NCBI GenBank assembly: GCA_003260075.1
Contig: QLIY01000760.1
Location: 1 to 64,000, forward strand
DNA length: 64,000 nt
Direction of reading: 5' to 3'
Source of the DNA: Phallusia mammillata
Lineage: Eukaryota; Chordata; Ascidiacea; Phlebobranchia; Ascidiidae
Shown: positions 34,401 to 48,500 of the stretch, in pieces
How positions within the stretch are numbered: position 1 is the stretch's first letter
Layout of the letters: each line of letters starts with the position of its first letter
Translations under genes and position numbers: made by a program
Notes under the pieces: generated by a model
The model's database searches: none
What the model saw: only the letters and a program-made list of their open reading frames with translations
Told to the model about the DNA's origin: nothing

Positions 34401-37400
34401 GAGAAAATAGGCGTTCAGCCATTGTCCACCAACTGTGCCCTTCACTGTATTGTGCTCCATAACGTTTCAACGTTGCGAAGCTATTTCCGGATTGGGGATT
34501 GCTTTTTATGCAATTGTGTCGCTATGGTTTCTTTTGACAAACGAAATAAATATAGCTCAACTCAAATCAACCGACTTGTACTACAGTAATACAAAAGCCC
34601 AATATTGCATTGTATTCTCAACGCATATTAAATGCCTCAAACCACACGGGCATTTAATATCGCAATACAGCATCAGTATTCAGATACCGAAGTGTCGTTG
34701 GTCTATTTGGCAAGCAATGCATTTTGTAAACATGTTGACCGCCAGAGTTTTTGCGCAATGCGATCAACACCAAGTAACTGTCATTGGGTGTTCGTTGCGA
34801 TTATTTTGTTGTCATGCATGCCACTGCAATCAAATGGCCCCGGGTGAGGATTAATATCGAAGCCTCGGTCCAGCAAACTTGCGGGAAGCGGTTATTCGAG
34901 AGGAAAAGACAGAAGGCGCGCGATTCTCAAACTCATCACGAACCGCGCTACTCGTAAATATCGCGGTATCCGTTATTTTGTGTCTTGGCCTCACGTGCAA
35001 AAACGGTTGTGGTTGTATTCAGGAAATGTTACCCACTGGATAATATTGAATTGTTTGACGGCAAATTGCTGTTAACACTGAAAGCGGATGCATTTTGAAC
35101 AATCAAAACTATTTTAACGACTTCAATCCGGTAAAACTGGTTTCTGTTACAGGATGCAATAAGCTTGCTCCATAACATTCTACACTGTCCACTGCTTAAG
35201 TCCTTGCCACATGCGGCGCCGGTAAAATATAGAGGTCATGTTTTCAGGGATGCTTCAAGCAAATGGAAGTTCGAAGTCCCAGTTTTGATGCAACACAGCT
35301 TTTCAAATGTACAAAGCGTTTTTACTCGACAGCGCGTTGCAAAGCTACAATGCCAGCAAGAATTGTCCCGAGTTTACCAAACAATCACACCATTGAGGCC
35401 CCCTGCGTCATCGCTGGGTTAACTGACGTGGCGATCTTGTTTCTCACGCGGGGGCCACGTCGAGCCCCCCTTAATCGCCCCCCTGTCACGACATTGCTGG
35501 GTGTCAAGTGAGTTGACGTTCGGCGGGTCCATTGTCTGCCAAGCTGAGATAAAAGACTGCTCTAATGCCAAGTTGAGAATATCAACATGTTTTGTCCCCG
35601 TGGGGTAAGGCTATATGTTAGGGATTTAAAACTCTGCAATCGAAGCGATAAGCCAGGTCACTTATGTTGTAGTTTATGCGATTGCTTTCCCTCTGAGTTA
35701 TTTCTTTTCAAGGTTTGGCCTGTTTCAAACGGAAACAAGTGCGGGCAACCACACGTAACTGGTGGAGATTTTGATATCGCGATTCCGTCCATATTATCAC
35801 GATTTTAGAACGCTGATCGCATCTATGCCCATGTATAGAGCGCGTGCAATTCGGAAGCATTGCCCAAACAGCCGTTGCGACCAAAGCATGCCTAAATGTG
35901 TTGTGCAGTTTCGATCCAATCGCTGTTTATTTGCGCCGGGAAAACAATCAATGCGCGACGCGATTCATCGAGTTGGAATGCCGCGTCACAATAGGGGCAC
36001 GCGCGTGCCGAAATACTTGTCACAATTATCCGCGCGGGGAAGAGCCTACTCCGAAATCTCAGTGGAGCCGACGTATCAAGTTTGAGCCGGCAATATTACA
36101 CAGGGTGACTAACGGGGTGAAGTTAATTGCCCCTGCCCTTCCAAGTCACGTGCTGTTATTTCGTACCCCAGGCGAGAAAATCTCATCGCGCCCCATTGCC
36201 TCTAAACAGACCCCGCGAGCCCTAGGTCTGGGACAATGGGGTCCCAAGCGCCAGTTTGTCTCATAGTATTTTATTGAAATTTTCCAGTGACGTCTGGCCG
36301 TGGAAAATTCATAACCATGATGATTCAAGTACAAATATCAAGCTAACTGTTCTGAATCTATTGATCCACGAACAAATATTAAGTTGACCTTATTGGTTTG
36401 CCAGAATAATAAATCATGCTTCACAGTAGTTGTCGATAATGGAGCCGCACGAGGTATATGTGTTTGTGGGGGGGGGGGCGAACAAATATTAAGTTGACCT
36501 TATTGGTTGGCCAGAATAATAAATCGCATTTCACAGTAGTTGTCGATAATGGAGCCGCACGAGGTATATGTGTTTGTGGTTATAGATGGCTTTAGCTGTG
36601 TTCACGAGGCTTCAGTTTTGGATGGCATTTCGAAAGCAAACAAAAGCGACCTGCGTGGTTAAACACTTAAACACAACGATCATGGCTTTAAAAACAATCC
36701 ATTGGCTCCAGGTGACCGATTATAAGAAGACATTCTGCTGCAGGTAAAGCAAAATGTTAAAACTAAATCCTTTATCTTACATGCAGTGAGAATGCAATAA
36801 ATATTTACACCACTTCCCGTCACTGAGGACATTTCGAAATTAAAATACATTTTAATTGGTAACGCTTTCTGGCAGGTAAACAATAACAAAAAATGAATAT
36901 TTGACTGTAGTCAACACGCCATTTCATTAAAATATTTAGTGCCAAATATGTGGTTCAAATATACCTAATTCATTGGAAATAAAACAGACAAAACCAAATG
37001 TATGAACTTTAAAAGCTAAATGTTTATCACCAAGTTTCACCTTTTTTTACAAAAAATCGTTTTCCCCGAATCGCTCTAGTTCCTAAAGGAAGTAATTTAT
37101 CCCGTTGGGGGCTTGACACAGCTCACGACAGAGCTTTGAAGGACGGCGCACAGGAAAATAACGTCGAAGTTTATCTCCAATATTAATCCGCTATTTTGAC
37201 TGGCACACTGTCGTTTGACGCCTAAACGCTGAGACCACGCGTCCGGGCAAAGTCTTGTGTACTTTAAACAACCCCACAGCGGCCATCAGCTGATCAAAGC
37301 AGAACAAGGGCTCGTTTCCATACTAAAAGGCCGCGATGCCAGGGCCGGATATGTGGCTCACGGCAGGGCGAGGCTCGTGGGCGTCGCAAGAACGTAAATA

Positions 37401-40400
37401 GCTACCGCCCGTTTGCTATAACTCGCGTTTAAGACACGCCAAGTTGCCACCTTTGCGTGTACAAGGGGCCGTGATGACCCCACACACACATCAAGGCCCC
37501 CGACGCCACCCCGACTATAAACGAAGCGTGTGTGAATGTTTAAAGGTTTTCCAACTCCCTGGTGCAATAGTTTGTGAGAACTGCTTGCGAATATAAGAAC
37601 ATTGTATGACACATGTCAATCGTTGAAGAGGGTTTGGTGTATGTTTCAATTAAGATAAATGTGATCATGGAGTTTATTCATGCATGTTGCTGCATTTTTT
37701 TAATACCACGGATAAAATAATTTAGCCAACTTTTAAAGTATGCGTTTTTATTGCGTATTAGAAACTTTTATGCAAATTTTAACATAAAATTTTGTTAAAT
37801 AGGCAAAACAAGAGAAAAAAGTTTAAAAAATATCTTGGTAAAGTTTTTAAATTGCTATTGATCGCAAAAGAATCCCCCACAAAAAATCACGAGAACGTTA
37901 TCATTTGTCAGGTGCATCTCTTGTTAGCAACAAAGGGGGTGGGTAAGGAAATTTGCAGATTCAGCAAAAGTTTTGATATCTGTCATCTCCTTCGAGTGAG
38001 ATACAACACCGAGGGCGGCTTATCGGTGAAGTTTTTCTGCCCGCGGTGGGACGACGAGTTAGTGGCGAGACAGACAGCGGGAGTGGGAATAATTGGCACA
38101 TGCAACAAGCGTATACTGACATCAAGACAGATGGCAGCCCCGATATCGCATAAAGCCATCTCCAGGTGCATGTCCATTATATCAGACAGACGTTTGTATG
38201 GAAATTTGATTGCGTGACCTTGCAAGTCAACATTTGCAAGCTTTTTAAGTTACTCTAGTTTCGTTTTCCTGTGTTTGATTAAGATCTATACTTGTGTTGG
38301 TTGCACACTGTCGTTTAGATGTCACATAAGTTGGCATGCAAAATAGGTAAAAATGATGTATTAAAGTCTTTGGATTTTGCAAGATTGCAATCTTATCTCG
38401 TCGCAAAAATATGCACCCAATGGGTCCGATTTAACTTAAAATTGCACAAAAATGGCACAAAATCAAGCGATTTGGGGCCACAAAAATTCCAATTGAACCC
38501 AAACGACCACGAAGGGCACGACAAGGCCTTATTGTGGCGCGACGAAACGAAATAAACAACAACAGTCACGAGGTTCACATAGTATCTCCTAGTCAGGTCA
38601 AAAAGTGCATTGTAGAACAATCGGGTGATATGTAAAACCTATTCGCATATGTGACTCCCAGCAGAAAATCGCAAACTACGGCCATTCAATCGCAATGACG
38701 CCACCTAAAACTGAACGCCACCTGATATAAGATACTTGGCTGAGGGGGGAGCCGGGGACAGCGGTCTCGCAAACCCATCAGGGTCTATTGTTCCCAGGGG
38801 TGGGGAGAATTCTTCCCTCAAACAAACGCTTGCAGCATGTCGCATTTTGCTGTCAAAGTGCACGTTACCATTTCGGCAGAAAGCATGCAAACAGAGCAAG
38901 GGATTAAGTTGAACAATGCTATACAGGTGATGTTACAAACCATAAAACTTCGTGTCTCTATGTACAGAGGCTGCAAGGGATTTACAATTACATGCACGAA
39001 CCCTGTGGTCTAAGAGCAGTTGCATTTTACTGCAGTGTTTTTTTTTCTGTTTAAAATGAAATCTATACGGTAGCTGCGCGGCTGGACACTAGACAAAAAG
39101 CACTGGACTAAAATGGACATAAACCCCGAATGAATCACCAGTCGTTTGGGGGCATTAACAACCGATATTGAAACTTGTCTCAAGTCTTGAGCACCTTGTG
39201 AGTGAGTGTGGGAACGTAGGGGACGGCAGATCATGTCAGAGAGATCGCCTTTCGACGGAATCGGTTTGTGTCAGTGGCATTCCGCGCTCCTGGGCGCTAT
39301 TTGCTTAAGTCTTGGAAGGCGAGACGATCTTTATGGGATCCTAGAACGTGCCAAGTGCAAGTTGATACCAAACCCATGGTGCTCGATCTACGGCCATTTG
39401 TTACGAGTATGAGGTCGCAGGCTGGTTTGTATAAAGCGCTATCAATCCTTGATTTCTGTCTAAAGGATTAATGAAACTTGTCGTGGGAAATGTTAGAAAA
39501 TTTGGGTCACTCAGACGCTTGACGAGTTTTAAGTAAATGACCTTTGCAGGAAAGCGCAATTTTCAATTCAGAGTAACGATATGGCGTCAATCGGTTAAAC
39601 AATTATGACTTCGGCGTGCTTTATGCCATACCAACCCGAATTAGCTTAACCACTTCATTTCTCGACAAAGGGCAAAATTAACGTAGCCGTTTGTTCGACG
39701 AATTAATGCGTCACTTCAGGTAGCGATCAACACAATTCACGGCCGCCGTTTTGACGCATCAAAGCGCGGACGTAATTTGACCTGACCGTTAAAATAACAC
39801 ATTACTGCGCCAGTAAAGATTTATTAAAACGCAAATAAAATGATGGAAGGCAGAGTTGGAAGCGTTGTAAACATGTTTACGTGTGGAGCACGGGTGGATT
39901 TCATTGGCAAGCCCCAGCCTTTGTTAGGGGTTTCCACGCCCCACGCTGACCCCATGGGTGTAGTTGAACCCCCGATCCTAAAACGAGTCGTTTTGTGACG
40001 TCATATTGGGAATTAAAGGAAACGCCGCGAGCTCAGAGAAGTTGTTTGTTGATCGGATCCAATTAGGTTCCAAGCTTTAGTAGCAGAAAAAGTTTACGCT
40101 TTGTTGCAACCACGAGACGGAATTTGTGAATGGAAAATATGACTTGGATTTTAAGTTACTGCAGTAAATAAACTTTAGGTTTAAAATTATTTGTTTTGTT
40201 TCAAAAGATTTATCACTGGACGTTTGTTAAATGCACTGCAAAACGTATTCTGCACTAGAATTGTAGTTCTTGACCGCCAATCTGTGGACTCATATAAGTG
40301 CATGAAAAGTTCGCGAACATTGCTTATAATAAACTTAACTATGTAAACTATAGGGCAAAAATTTTCAGACAAACAAAACGTTTGGTAAACACTTCACTAG

Positions 40401-43400
40401 AAGTTTGCTAACACAAGATTTGAAAGTGATTACGTCATCAAATCGTGAGCGCAAAATAGGGAAGATAGCAATTGACCCGATGTCATGTCACGTATACGAG
40501 ATGCAATTGTAGCAAGCGGTGGGTGTGATTGCTTTGGCTTGCGATCTAAGTGAAATCGCTCGATTATGGGCAAAACGCTTAGGTCGTGATAAATGGCATA
40601 GGGCGCGTTTTCAAACGTCTGAATTTGAAGACCTTGGTTTGAAGCATACAGGCCCTGCGTTTGATGTGGCTGAAATTGTTTTTTGTTTGATATTATGTTA
40701 AGGGAAACTGTAAGAGTCTGCTAACGGGATTATGCTATTACGTACGGCGCCGGTACATAACGATTTTCCTGTGATTGATTGATTAACGCTTTAAAACTGC
40801 AATGCAGCTTAGCGTTGTGTTGTTGTTTTTTCAAAGCGCAAACTACAAACGAAAAAACATAAAAACGTAAAATTAAGCGATTTCAGGTAGAAACTTGGTC
40901 GGCTGATGATTGTGTAAATGGCCGTGTCATAAAATTCAGCGGCAATTAGAGCTTTAAGTCCCGGCAAAACGTCGCCAAATTTTATGGTACACACTGGTTA
41001 CCATTGCGAATAGACTATAGGCTGTTAACGGGAGGCGTTCATTTGCCGGCGGGTTGATAAGATTAATTCCGAGTAACTGCAAGGTGCGGTGTTTTCGCCA
41101 AACCACGTGTTTGTATGGGCTGCTATGGCACATTAGGGACTGGGCCTATGTTAAACCTATTGCTCATAAAGACCCTATACAAACACATGATAAGAAACGA
41201 CGGAATACACGTGCTATGGCCAAGATGACTTGGACGAACACATTTTCTTGATAAGATTTGAATACGCTTTCCAAAACAAACTGTATGCAAATTATTGTAG
41301 ATTAGAGCAATTTTTTGTGTGCAACAAAAACATCGCTTTAAAGCGTCAGATTCGCCATCCAGGTACATAATACACCTTTATTCGACTATAATGACATATT
41401 TAATGAAGTTAAGCTAAAGATCAATTTGGATGCAGTTATAGGAGTTACATTTCGCTACAGGCAGAACTTAGGAGCGTGTCTTGTGGTAAAAACGGATGCT
41501 TTGCGTTGGGCTTAACTATCTGCGGCTTATGCAGATGTTGCTGACTAAATGATACCAGTTACTAACGACCAAGGAGAAAAGAGTAAATATAGAGGTATGT
41601 GGCAATGATAAATAGGAGTAAAAACATACCTTAGCCTTACTCAGTAAACACAAACTATTAAAGCACTGGGTCAAACTTGTGTGCATTGCGTTGATTTTGT
41701 TTCACATTTAAAGATTTTTATCGTGTTGAAAAGTTAGAATGCACAACTTGCAAGGCGTACCACGTTATGTCATAGAACAGATTTGTCACTCCCGAAAGGC
41801 CAAAACTGCGTTGATGTTCCCGGATATATAAAAACATAATAACGCGGGCATGATCAATCAAAACGCCGTTGCACAGGTTTATCACAATCAACAGGACGCT
41901 TGCATAGTCTTTTACGTCTCCACGAGGGTCGATTTTAAGCAAATTGCGGAAAATTGCGACTTGTTAACGAAAGTGATTGTATATTTCGACAGCGATGATG
42001 ATTGGCCATCAGGGACCGGCAATTGACTCGATTAAGCGGTGACATTTGGTCGTAAAGGTAAATGTTCATCTGGGGAAGGAAAATTAGTGACATCGGGACA
42101 CAAGGTTCCTCATCAAAAGGGCCGCGGGTTGTTATATTTGTGAATGAAACTTAGGAAAATACCAGGTCAGCCGGAAAAGGGACGAATTGAAAGGTTGTGT
42201 TTTTATTAAGAGACAATTGTGGTCTGGGTTCTAGGTCTTGATGCTCAATTGCGTTATAGCTTCTAAAGCTATGCATGGTGTAACCAGAATTTTTTTGTAT
42301 ACTTTTAGACCATCGGACAAAAAATTGTACTTATTCCCATATTTAGCCGCGATATCTAAATAGGCTAAAGGGCAGCTAGTATATCGCCTCTTAAGTTCAA
42401 TTTGGTACGAAAATCAAAGATTTAATCTACAAACAGATAGTTAAATTCGCTAAGATCTCGATAAACCGTTATCTTTGTTGGTTCCAGCCAAGTTATGACC
42501 CACGCATTTTGTAAGTGATAAACAGAAATGATCGCATTTTTTTGCACGATAAAAGAGTCGAATTATTTCGCTAACGTTTGTAACGGGCCCTTAATGCGCA
42601 TTTGTATTGCGCCTGTGACCAGAAAACGACATTTTCCAATAAACGTTCCTTTTGTGGTTTTTTTCTTGTATTGACTCATGCAGTAAGTGCATTTTTTTGT
42701 GACGCCTTAATCCTGTTGCGAAGAGATAACGCATCAAAATTTAGGGAATAAGCGATTTCAAGGTGACAATTTCCAAATTCACAACCATTAAGCTCTGTTT
42801 ATGTATTCAGCTGTATGTTACCCGACGTAGGATAGCAATTTCATAGGCCTTACCTTGTATTTATATGCGACTTTGTGTTTTAAAGATTGCTTAAACGGCT
42901 TTTAGCGATTTCGTAATAGAACCTGCGTTCATAGAGATTAAAATCTTTTTAAAGCTGATACAGAAGAAAGTTTTACAAGAATGAAACCAGTTTAGCGATT
43001 TCCCGAAGTAAAATAACTTCTTCAGTCCTTAATATTCAGATTGAATCGCCTATATTAAGCATGCGTGGTTCAAGACGAGTTTCGTACTATAGCACATACT
43101 TTTAGAAGTAAAAAACGCATGCTGAATTATCGTTTAATCATCCCTTTTGCCAACCAAGTGTTCAAAAGAAATTACAGTTTTTCTAGAACGCCAACATCAA
43201 ATGCAAGATTCAAAGAAACCAACAATTCAAAAGCATCTGTCGAACCTGCTATTCTCAACGAGATCCGCTGCTTCTATTGTGTGTCCCCATATGCCAGCGC
43301 CGGCCCGTTAACAAGCAATTAGCACCTCGTAGCTTTGATAGCGTCCGACGGTGAGAGTGTAAACGACTGGCGGCGGGCCGCTTATTCACAAACACATTCG

Positions 43401-45598
43401 CTTATCGGGACTTGTGTTGTTTATGGGCAAACAAACGCGCGTTATAGAGTCGCATATCCAACGATCGCAGTACCGACTTGATCAAGTTTAATTTGTTTGT
43501 TTTCGGCTGCTATTGAACCACGTTAAATTACCTACACGTGTCTTTGGACTTGTGAACATGTGAACACTGTTTGACAGTTTGGCTTGGCAAAGTTTTGTGT
43601 TTCTAAACAGGGCTGCAAATTCTCTGCGAACAGCGCGGGCAAATATTTTTTGGGATACACACAAAATTTAAGACATACAAATTTTACTTACGCTTTTTCT
43701 TCTGCGCTTTTGTAACGTTGGCGGAAATAGAAGAAATATGATAAACGCGGTTTTTAATCTGTGGAAAAAAATAATGTGATAAAATAAACAAAACAACTTA
43801 AAAAAACATCATTTAGAATAAATGATATTAGATTAAAAAGAAAAAATACCAGGGAGAGTTTCAGGCAAGCTCTCTTTTACGTCACGTCTATTTTTAATAC
43901 AGTTTCATCTAAATTAATCCAAGAGAACGAATACATATTTTTTAAGAAACATAAAAGTATCTTCCTATAGAAAAAAACTTTCCCGGAATGTTTAAAACCT
44001 TCCAGGTGGTCAAATCGAATTTGTAGAAACCCGAAACTATCTCTTGCCGAAGGTTTAATCTTTATACGCGAGACACAATCTGAATTATCCAGCTCTTGTG
44101 GCAAAAAATACGGTTTGCCTGTTAAGTGTTGCCAAACGCAATTACCACATTACAGCAGCAGCAACGCAAATTCACTTGTCACAATCAGCAAACTTCAATA
44201 AGAAATTCGGATTAACGATTTGAGGCTTAGGATTCTTTGCACAACCGCCCACCAGTGCTTTGTATATGACGAGCTGTTACTGCATGTGCAAACTTTGCAC
44301 TGCAAACTTGCGTGAATTTTTTGTCTACTGGTTATACGACTGCAGGTAAATTACCAATTAACATGAGTTTTATTACATTCAAAGGAAGCATTTTAAACTT
44401 CGGCAAACTTCTTTTCTGTGTAAGCCTTTCGCTTTTTGTTTTTGCGCCTTGAAAAGATAAGACGCCTAACTTAATGTTTATGGTCTTCAAAATTTCCGAA
44501 AAGCGAGCACAATTTTGCCGAGTTTTTAACATAAGTTAAGGTCCCATTATAACTGAACATTTAATCTATGGTCAGTATTAGAATTTTCCAAGTGGATTTT
44601 ATTTTGCAAAACCGAAACCGGATTATTGCAGTATTCCTGCACATCTTGTGAATCATAATTGCAGCGGGGGGGGGGAAAACCCGGATTATTGCAGTATTCC
44701 TGCACATCTTGTGAATCATAATTGCAGCGGCTAAAACGCTGAGTGTTCCCGAATCTAAGCTCAGATCGTTTACGCTAGTTCCGAGAAATTTTCGCCGCTT
44801 TCAATTTAACCTCAAACAACCTTGTGCGAGCGGATGTCCAAAAGTCACGTGATTTTATCATGATTCCTTACATAGATATCATACTCAAATTTACTTTTGT
44901 TTGGTTTTCGATTCCTATTATGCGCGTTTCAAAAACATACTAGTAAATTTTGTGGTATTCTATAAAAAGTCAAATCAACAGTACCTTAATAAAGTATCTT
45001 GAATACAAAGGTAACGATATTTACAAAAAAAGCAATTTTTAAATCAGATTTTGCAAAAAGATGATATAATATTAAAAGGTTTACTTACATATATATGATA
45101 CTTCTGATAGAAAACAAATTTTGCTTTATGCTGTTCATTCTCTTTTTTGACGTTTTGAACAAGTAATTCCCGCAGAAAAGTCCACACGATCAAAAATATA
45201 CTAACACTAACTATTCCGTTTTAATCCCAATATCGTAAGCTGGGAAGCCCAATGCAGAAAACTAATGTCTCTATAAAAGTTGCAGCGTTGCGCGGAGCAT
45301 CTGTGAACAAATTATCAATGTATTATAAATACTCCGACAAAATATTCTCGCTTTGCCGCAAATTTGTCACAAAATTGCGGCGGAACGGATGTCGTAGATC
45401 CGATATCTCGACACCACGGCCCGCTTGCGACTAGCCAGCTAACACTCGGTTTCATTTGCAGCGCCTTCACTGTTATACAATTAGGGGGAAGGGGAAAAAG
45501 GTGACTCGATCGATGAGCGAAGAGAGAGAGAGTTGAAGAAAAAGGCAAATTGTGCTTCTCTCGCATAAGGATCCAGCGTACCTGAGTGCCGTTGTCAT
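28476..45598 (-). CDS. FGF8/17/18: Fibroblast growth factor of the FGF8/17/18 subfamily
   Basis: Five coding exons on the minus strand: 45598-45582, 43758-43692, 34180-34012, 31756-31638, 29324-28476; 406 residues. Exon 1 holds only 17 coding bases; joined to exon 2 it gives a signal peptide with core FIIFLLFPP, followed by the basic run KRRRK (23-27). The FGF beta-trefoil covers about 45-183: ITRHYEIYSRITGKRVQ, FGGQIMIQSVANGRYLCMKK, KYCVFTEQMTEGYY and the heparin-binding GRPKRGDRTAMGQQEV all match the FGF8/17/18 type, including both conserved Cys. The exon boundary after CMKK...SVK is the usual FGF one. A 223-residue tail, highly basic at 293-317 and 371-405, is absent from vertebrate FGF8. 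In chordates this secreted ligand acts through FGF receptors and ERK in neural, muscle and heart patterning. FBXW4 lies downstream and NPM upstream. Confidence 0.93.
29325..31637. other. FGF intron 4
   Basis: 2.3 kb, no further exon seen. Partly GC-richer than the surroundings (about 29850-31100). No repeat recognised. Confidence 0.5.
32161..32183. repeat. (ACCA)n microsatellite
   Basis: AACC tetranucleotides repeated nearly six times. Confidence 0.9.
32274..32414. promoter_or_regulatory. Two TGACGTCA sites in FGF intron 3
   Basis: Octamers at 32274-32281 and 32407-32414, both preceded by GA or TGA (GATGACGTCACG). Candidate CREB/ATF sites; a role in FGF control is inference. Confidence 0.35.
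33660..33925. repeat. GA-rich low-complexity tract
   Basis: Repeated GAGA, GAAA and AGAG words at 33660-33760 and again at 33838-33925. The proline/serine/leucine-rich frames on the opposite strand are artefacts of it. Confidence 0.85.
34181..43691. other. FGF intron 2
   Basis: 9.5 kb, the largest FGF intron. Several overlapping frames (35.1-36.3 kb, 37.8-38.2 kb) match no family I know; the one at 37792 has no ATG. GC-richer islands lie at about 34860-36290 and 37060-37560. One duplicated block (36369-36577) and one TGACGTCA (39996-40003). No exon needed here: phases of exons 2 and 3 fit directly. Confidence 0.5.
36369..36577. repeat. Duplicated 99-bp arms around a G run
   Basis: 36369-36467 recurs at 36479-36577 with few differences; G run 36468-36478. 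In FGF intron 2. Confidence 0.85.
43759..45581. other. FGF intron 1
   Basis: 1.8 kb, AT-rich, no exon seen. One duplicated block at 44618-44729. The donor is GTACGC, the acceptor TTTTTCCACAG. Confidence 0.5.
44618..44729. repeat. Duplicated 48-bp arms around a G10 run
   Basis: 44618-44665 is repeated at 44682-44729; ten G at 44666-44675. In FGF intron 1. Confidence 0.85.
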
Positions 45599-48500
45599 GA
45601 AATATGATAACAATGGCAATGACGATAGACAATAGCGTAACCATCGCAACGAAAATACGGTATTTTACCGCCATGACAGAATATTTGTAACTCCCAAAGC
45701 TGTACAGGTCCAAATATGATTTTAAGGTAAAGTAACTATCTTATCTGTGCGATGAGTTTTTCGAACACCACTAAATGTTACACACACAAATTAAACCAAT
45801 ATTTACATTCCAAACTAAACACATGGCTAATAGGAAACTTTTTTTCTTCCGTAAATGCTGTTTTTCGTTCGAATATTACTAACACATGACTTTGTCAATT
45901 TCCCAAAATGACTACGAAAGTATACCTTGTTCAACAAATAATTTTTTTTAAACCGTCTCTTTCAATACCATATTATCTTCACTGGTTCTAATACAGAAAC
46001 GCTAAAATTATTAGCACTATTGAAACAAATAATTGAATCGGGTAATCGTCGATTTAGGCCGCCGACTATAGAAACGTCCTGCGCAAAATACTAACTGTAA
46101 GTTTTAAACGGTTTATCACAAACCCAAGACATCAAAAAACACAGTACCACTTCACGAAGCACTGGGGTGTACGGCATTCCAGCACATGCATAAACTACGC
46201 TCCAACCTCGCCGACACAATACTTTGGTGCGCTTGGAGTTAATCATTACTAACATAAAACCCTGGAGTGAATGCATCCCGATGCATTAAATCAGTCGGCG
46301 GGTGTGGGATGACATTAGCTGGTTGCAAATCAATGACGAAAAGCATTTACTTCAACTTGCCCACATGGCTGCGCCGTTAAGTTGATGTTTTACGGGCAAA
46401 AACACAAAACCTATTTGACCCCGGAGCCCAACGCAAATAGGCTAAAAGTTATGAGTCTGTGCAAACGCATTATACAAGATTCTTACTACAAAGGCCGTGT
46501 ATGTTGTTGTACCAAGATGTCAGAAAACGTAAGTATATTTTACTGACGTTTGTAATGCCCCAAAATATTTTTTACAGTTTGGCAATAAACTGAACTCAAA
46601 TAGAGACTAATCTTTGCAAAACCGTTGCCATTTTCCAACCTTGATAAATCGAACTATAGATAAATGGAAACAATTGTAACTCCATTAAATATTACCAGGT
46701 TAAATTGACTCTGTTTTCTGGCAAACCAAGGAGAAAATCTATTGGCAGTGTCAAATAAACCATAAAATGCGATAAAATTCAGCTCTTTGGCACCGCTCAG
46801 TGAATAGAATCACTGTGGTGGAGACTTATCTCTCAAAACTGATGAAAAACTGTGTTTCATAAGATTTAAATTAAACCCACGTTTCTTACAACAACAAATT
46901 TTACTTAAACATTTTACCAAATATGTATATATTAATCTTTTGCAAATGTGTATGTCCCCATTCGTTTGTCGAATTCTTAAACTATTTATAATGATAATAT
47001 ATGGCGCTTCGTAAATTGGTTTTATCGGAACCTTATTCAAATAGAATTTTAAAAACATAAGAAGATTCCTTCAAGTAACTCAAGGGCAAACGAAGGTCAG
47101 TTAAATAAATTCTCATCGGTGAGAAGCCAGCACGGTGAACAAACATTCACCAAAATGACGTCATCACACGCTGTGACATCACAAACAGCGCACCGTTTTG
47201 GCTGTACCTAAAACAAAGCTCAAGAACAGCCACAAAAGCGTTTAGCGTTCGTCTTGGGTCAACAGCGTCCCAGGAGACGTCCAGTGGCGCCGGTGGTCAA
47301 TGTAAACATCAGTAATAAGGTGATGTTTGGATTTCAGCGGGTGGTCGATGATAATAAGATACATTGTGTTGGTTGATAGATTCGTGAGACCGAGGAGAAA
47401 ATAAAGGCAAAAATCTACGTTTTTTGTTTGACAAGCCTGAGTTGCCAGATTGCCAGAAGTAGATGATTATAAATCTTGTTAAATCCTACACCAAAAACAC
47501 ATATGTTTTTCATGTGTACTTTTAAATCTAGAGTTCTGTTTAAAATGCCTTTATTTTCTTTTGTAAGGTAAAATTTTGCTGGCTTTATACCTTTGGACGG
47601 CAAATATTAACATTTGTTTTTTCAGTTAATCGAAAACCCAGCAAGCATTTGTCAAAAAAATTGAAACGTGAAAAAAATCTGTATTGCTTTGATAGGTTAG
47701 TTTGACCGACACTTTTGACTTTAATATGATTATCCGAAGGCAACTTTCAAAGTAACAGAGACTTGTTAAGAAATCAGGTCAAATCGATAAATCGCTTTTT
47801 GCCAATTTCAAAAGTTCGACGTTCCGGAAAAAATCAGCGCCGTGTTGTTGCAAAAAGGGAAAAATACGGAGCGTGAAAACAATATTCGAGGCTAATGAGT
47901 GATTAATCCCATCACGAGTTTGGAAACGTCCGAATTCAACTCATTGCGCAATGCGTCACGAGCGTGAGACGTGATCATTCTCGTCTCATTACACAAAACG
48001 TCACTTACAATGGTTCGCTTGATTGGGCGGCCGCTGACCCAAAACGGTTTGAGCCAGAATGTACCCTCCCCCTTTTGTTCAAAGCGTTTCCCAAGCCGTG
48101 CAGCTGAATAAGTGGAATCGCTCCGAGCCAAGGGCAGCCCCGCCCCTCTCGACACCCTCTTGTTTTGTTACGTCACAATGCCGTCTGGCAAGGTTGTTTA
48201 CCTTCAAACTGCTGGATGCAAAACTCATATTTGGGGGCGTGTACGGCCTGATGCGCGGTTTTTGGTCTGGATGTATTTTTGATGAAACACAATATGTCCG
48301 GTTTTTGAACCGTTTTGAAAATTTTTGAAAATTCTTCGCAATGCTGCTGTGCATGGTAAGCGAGCACATATTAATTCGCCTTTAAAAAATTTTTTTTTTT
48401 TAAATGAATTGGAAATTATTTCAATGTTAAAAAATGACACATTGCTAAGAAACTATAACTTATCAAAAATACAATACAAATCCTCAAGAAACCAAACCAA

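Noticed and set aside
35844-36266. Overlapping plus-strand frames of 107-140 codons
   Set aside because: Mutually overlapping, in a GC-richer intron region where stops are rarer, with no family resemblance.
37792-38217. 141-codon plus-strand frame in FGF intron 2
   Set aside because: It has no ATG at its start, no recognisable domain and no splice context.
45315-45713. 132-codon minus-strand frame with a strong transmembrane segment, as FGF exon 1
   Set aside because: Its reading frame ends in phase 0 at the shared donor, whereas exon 2 needs phase 2 to reach exon 3 without a stop. The overlapping ATG at 45598 fits.
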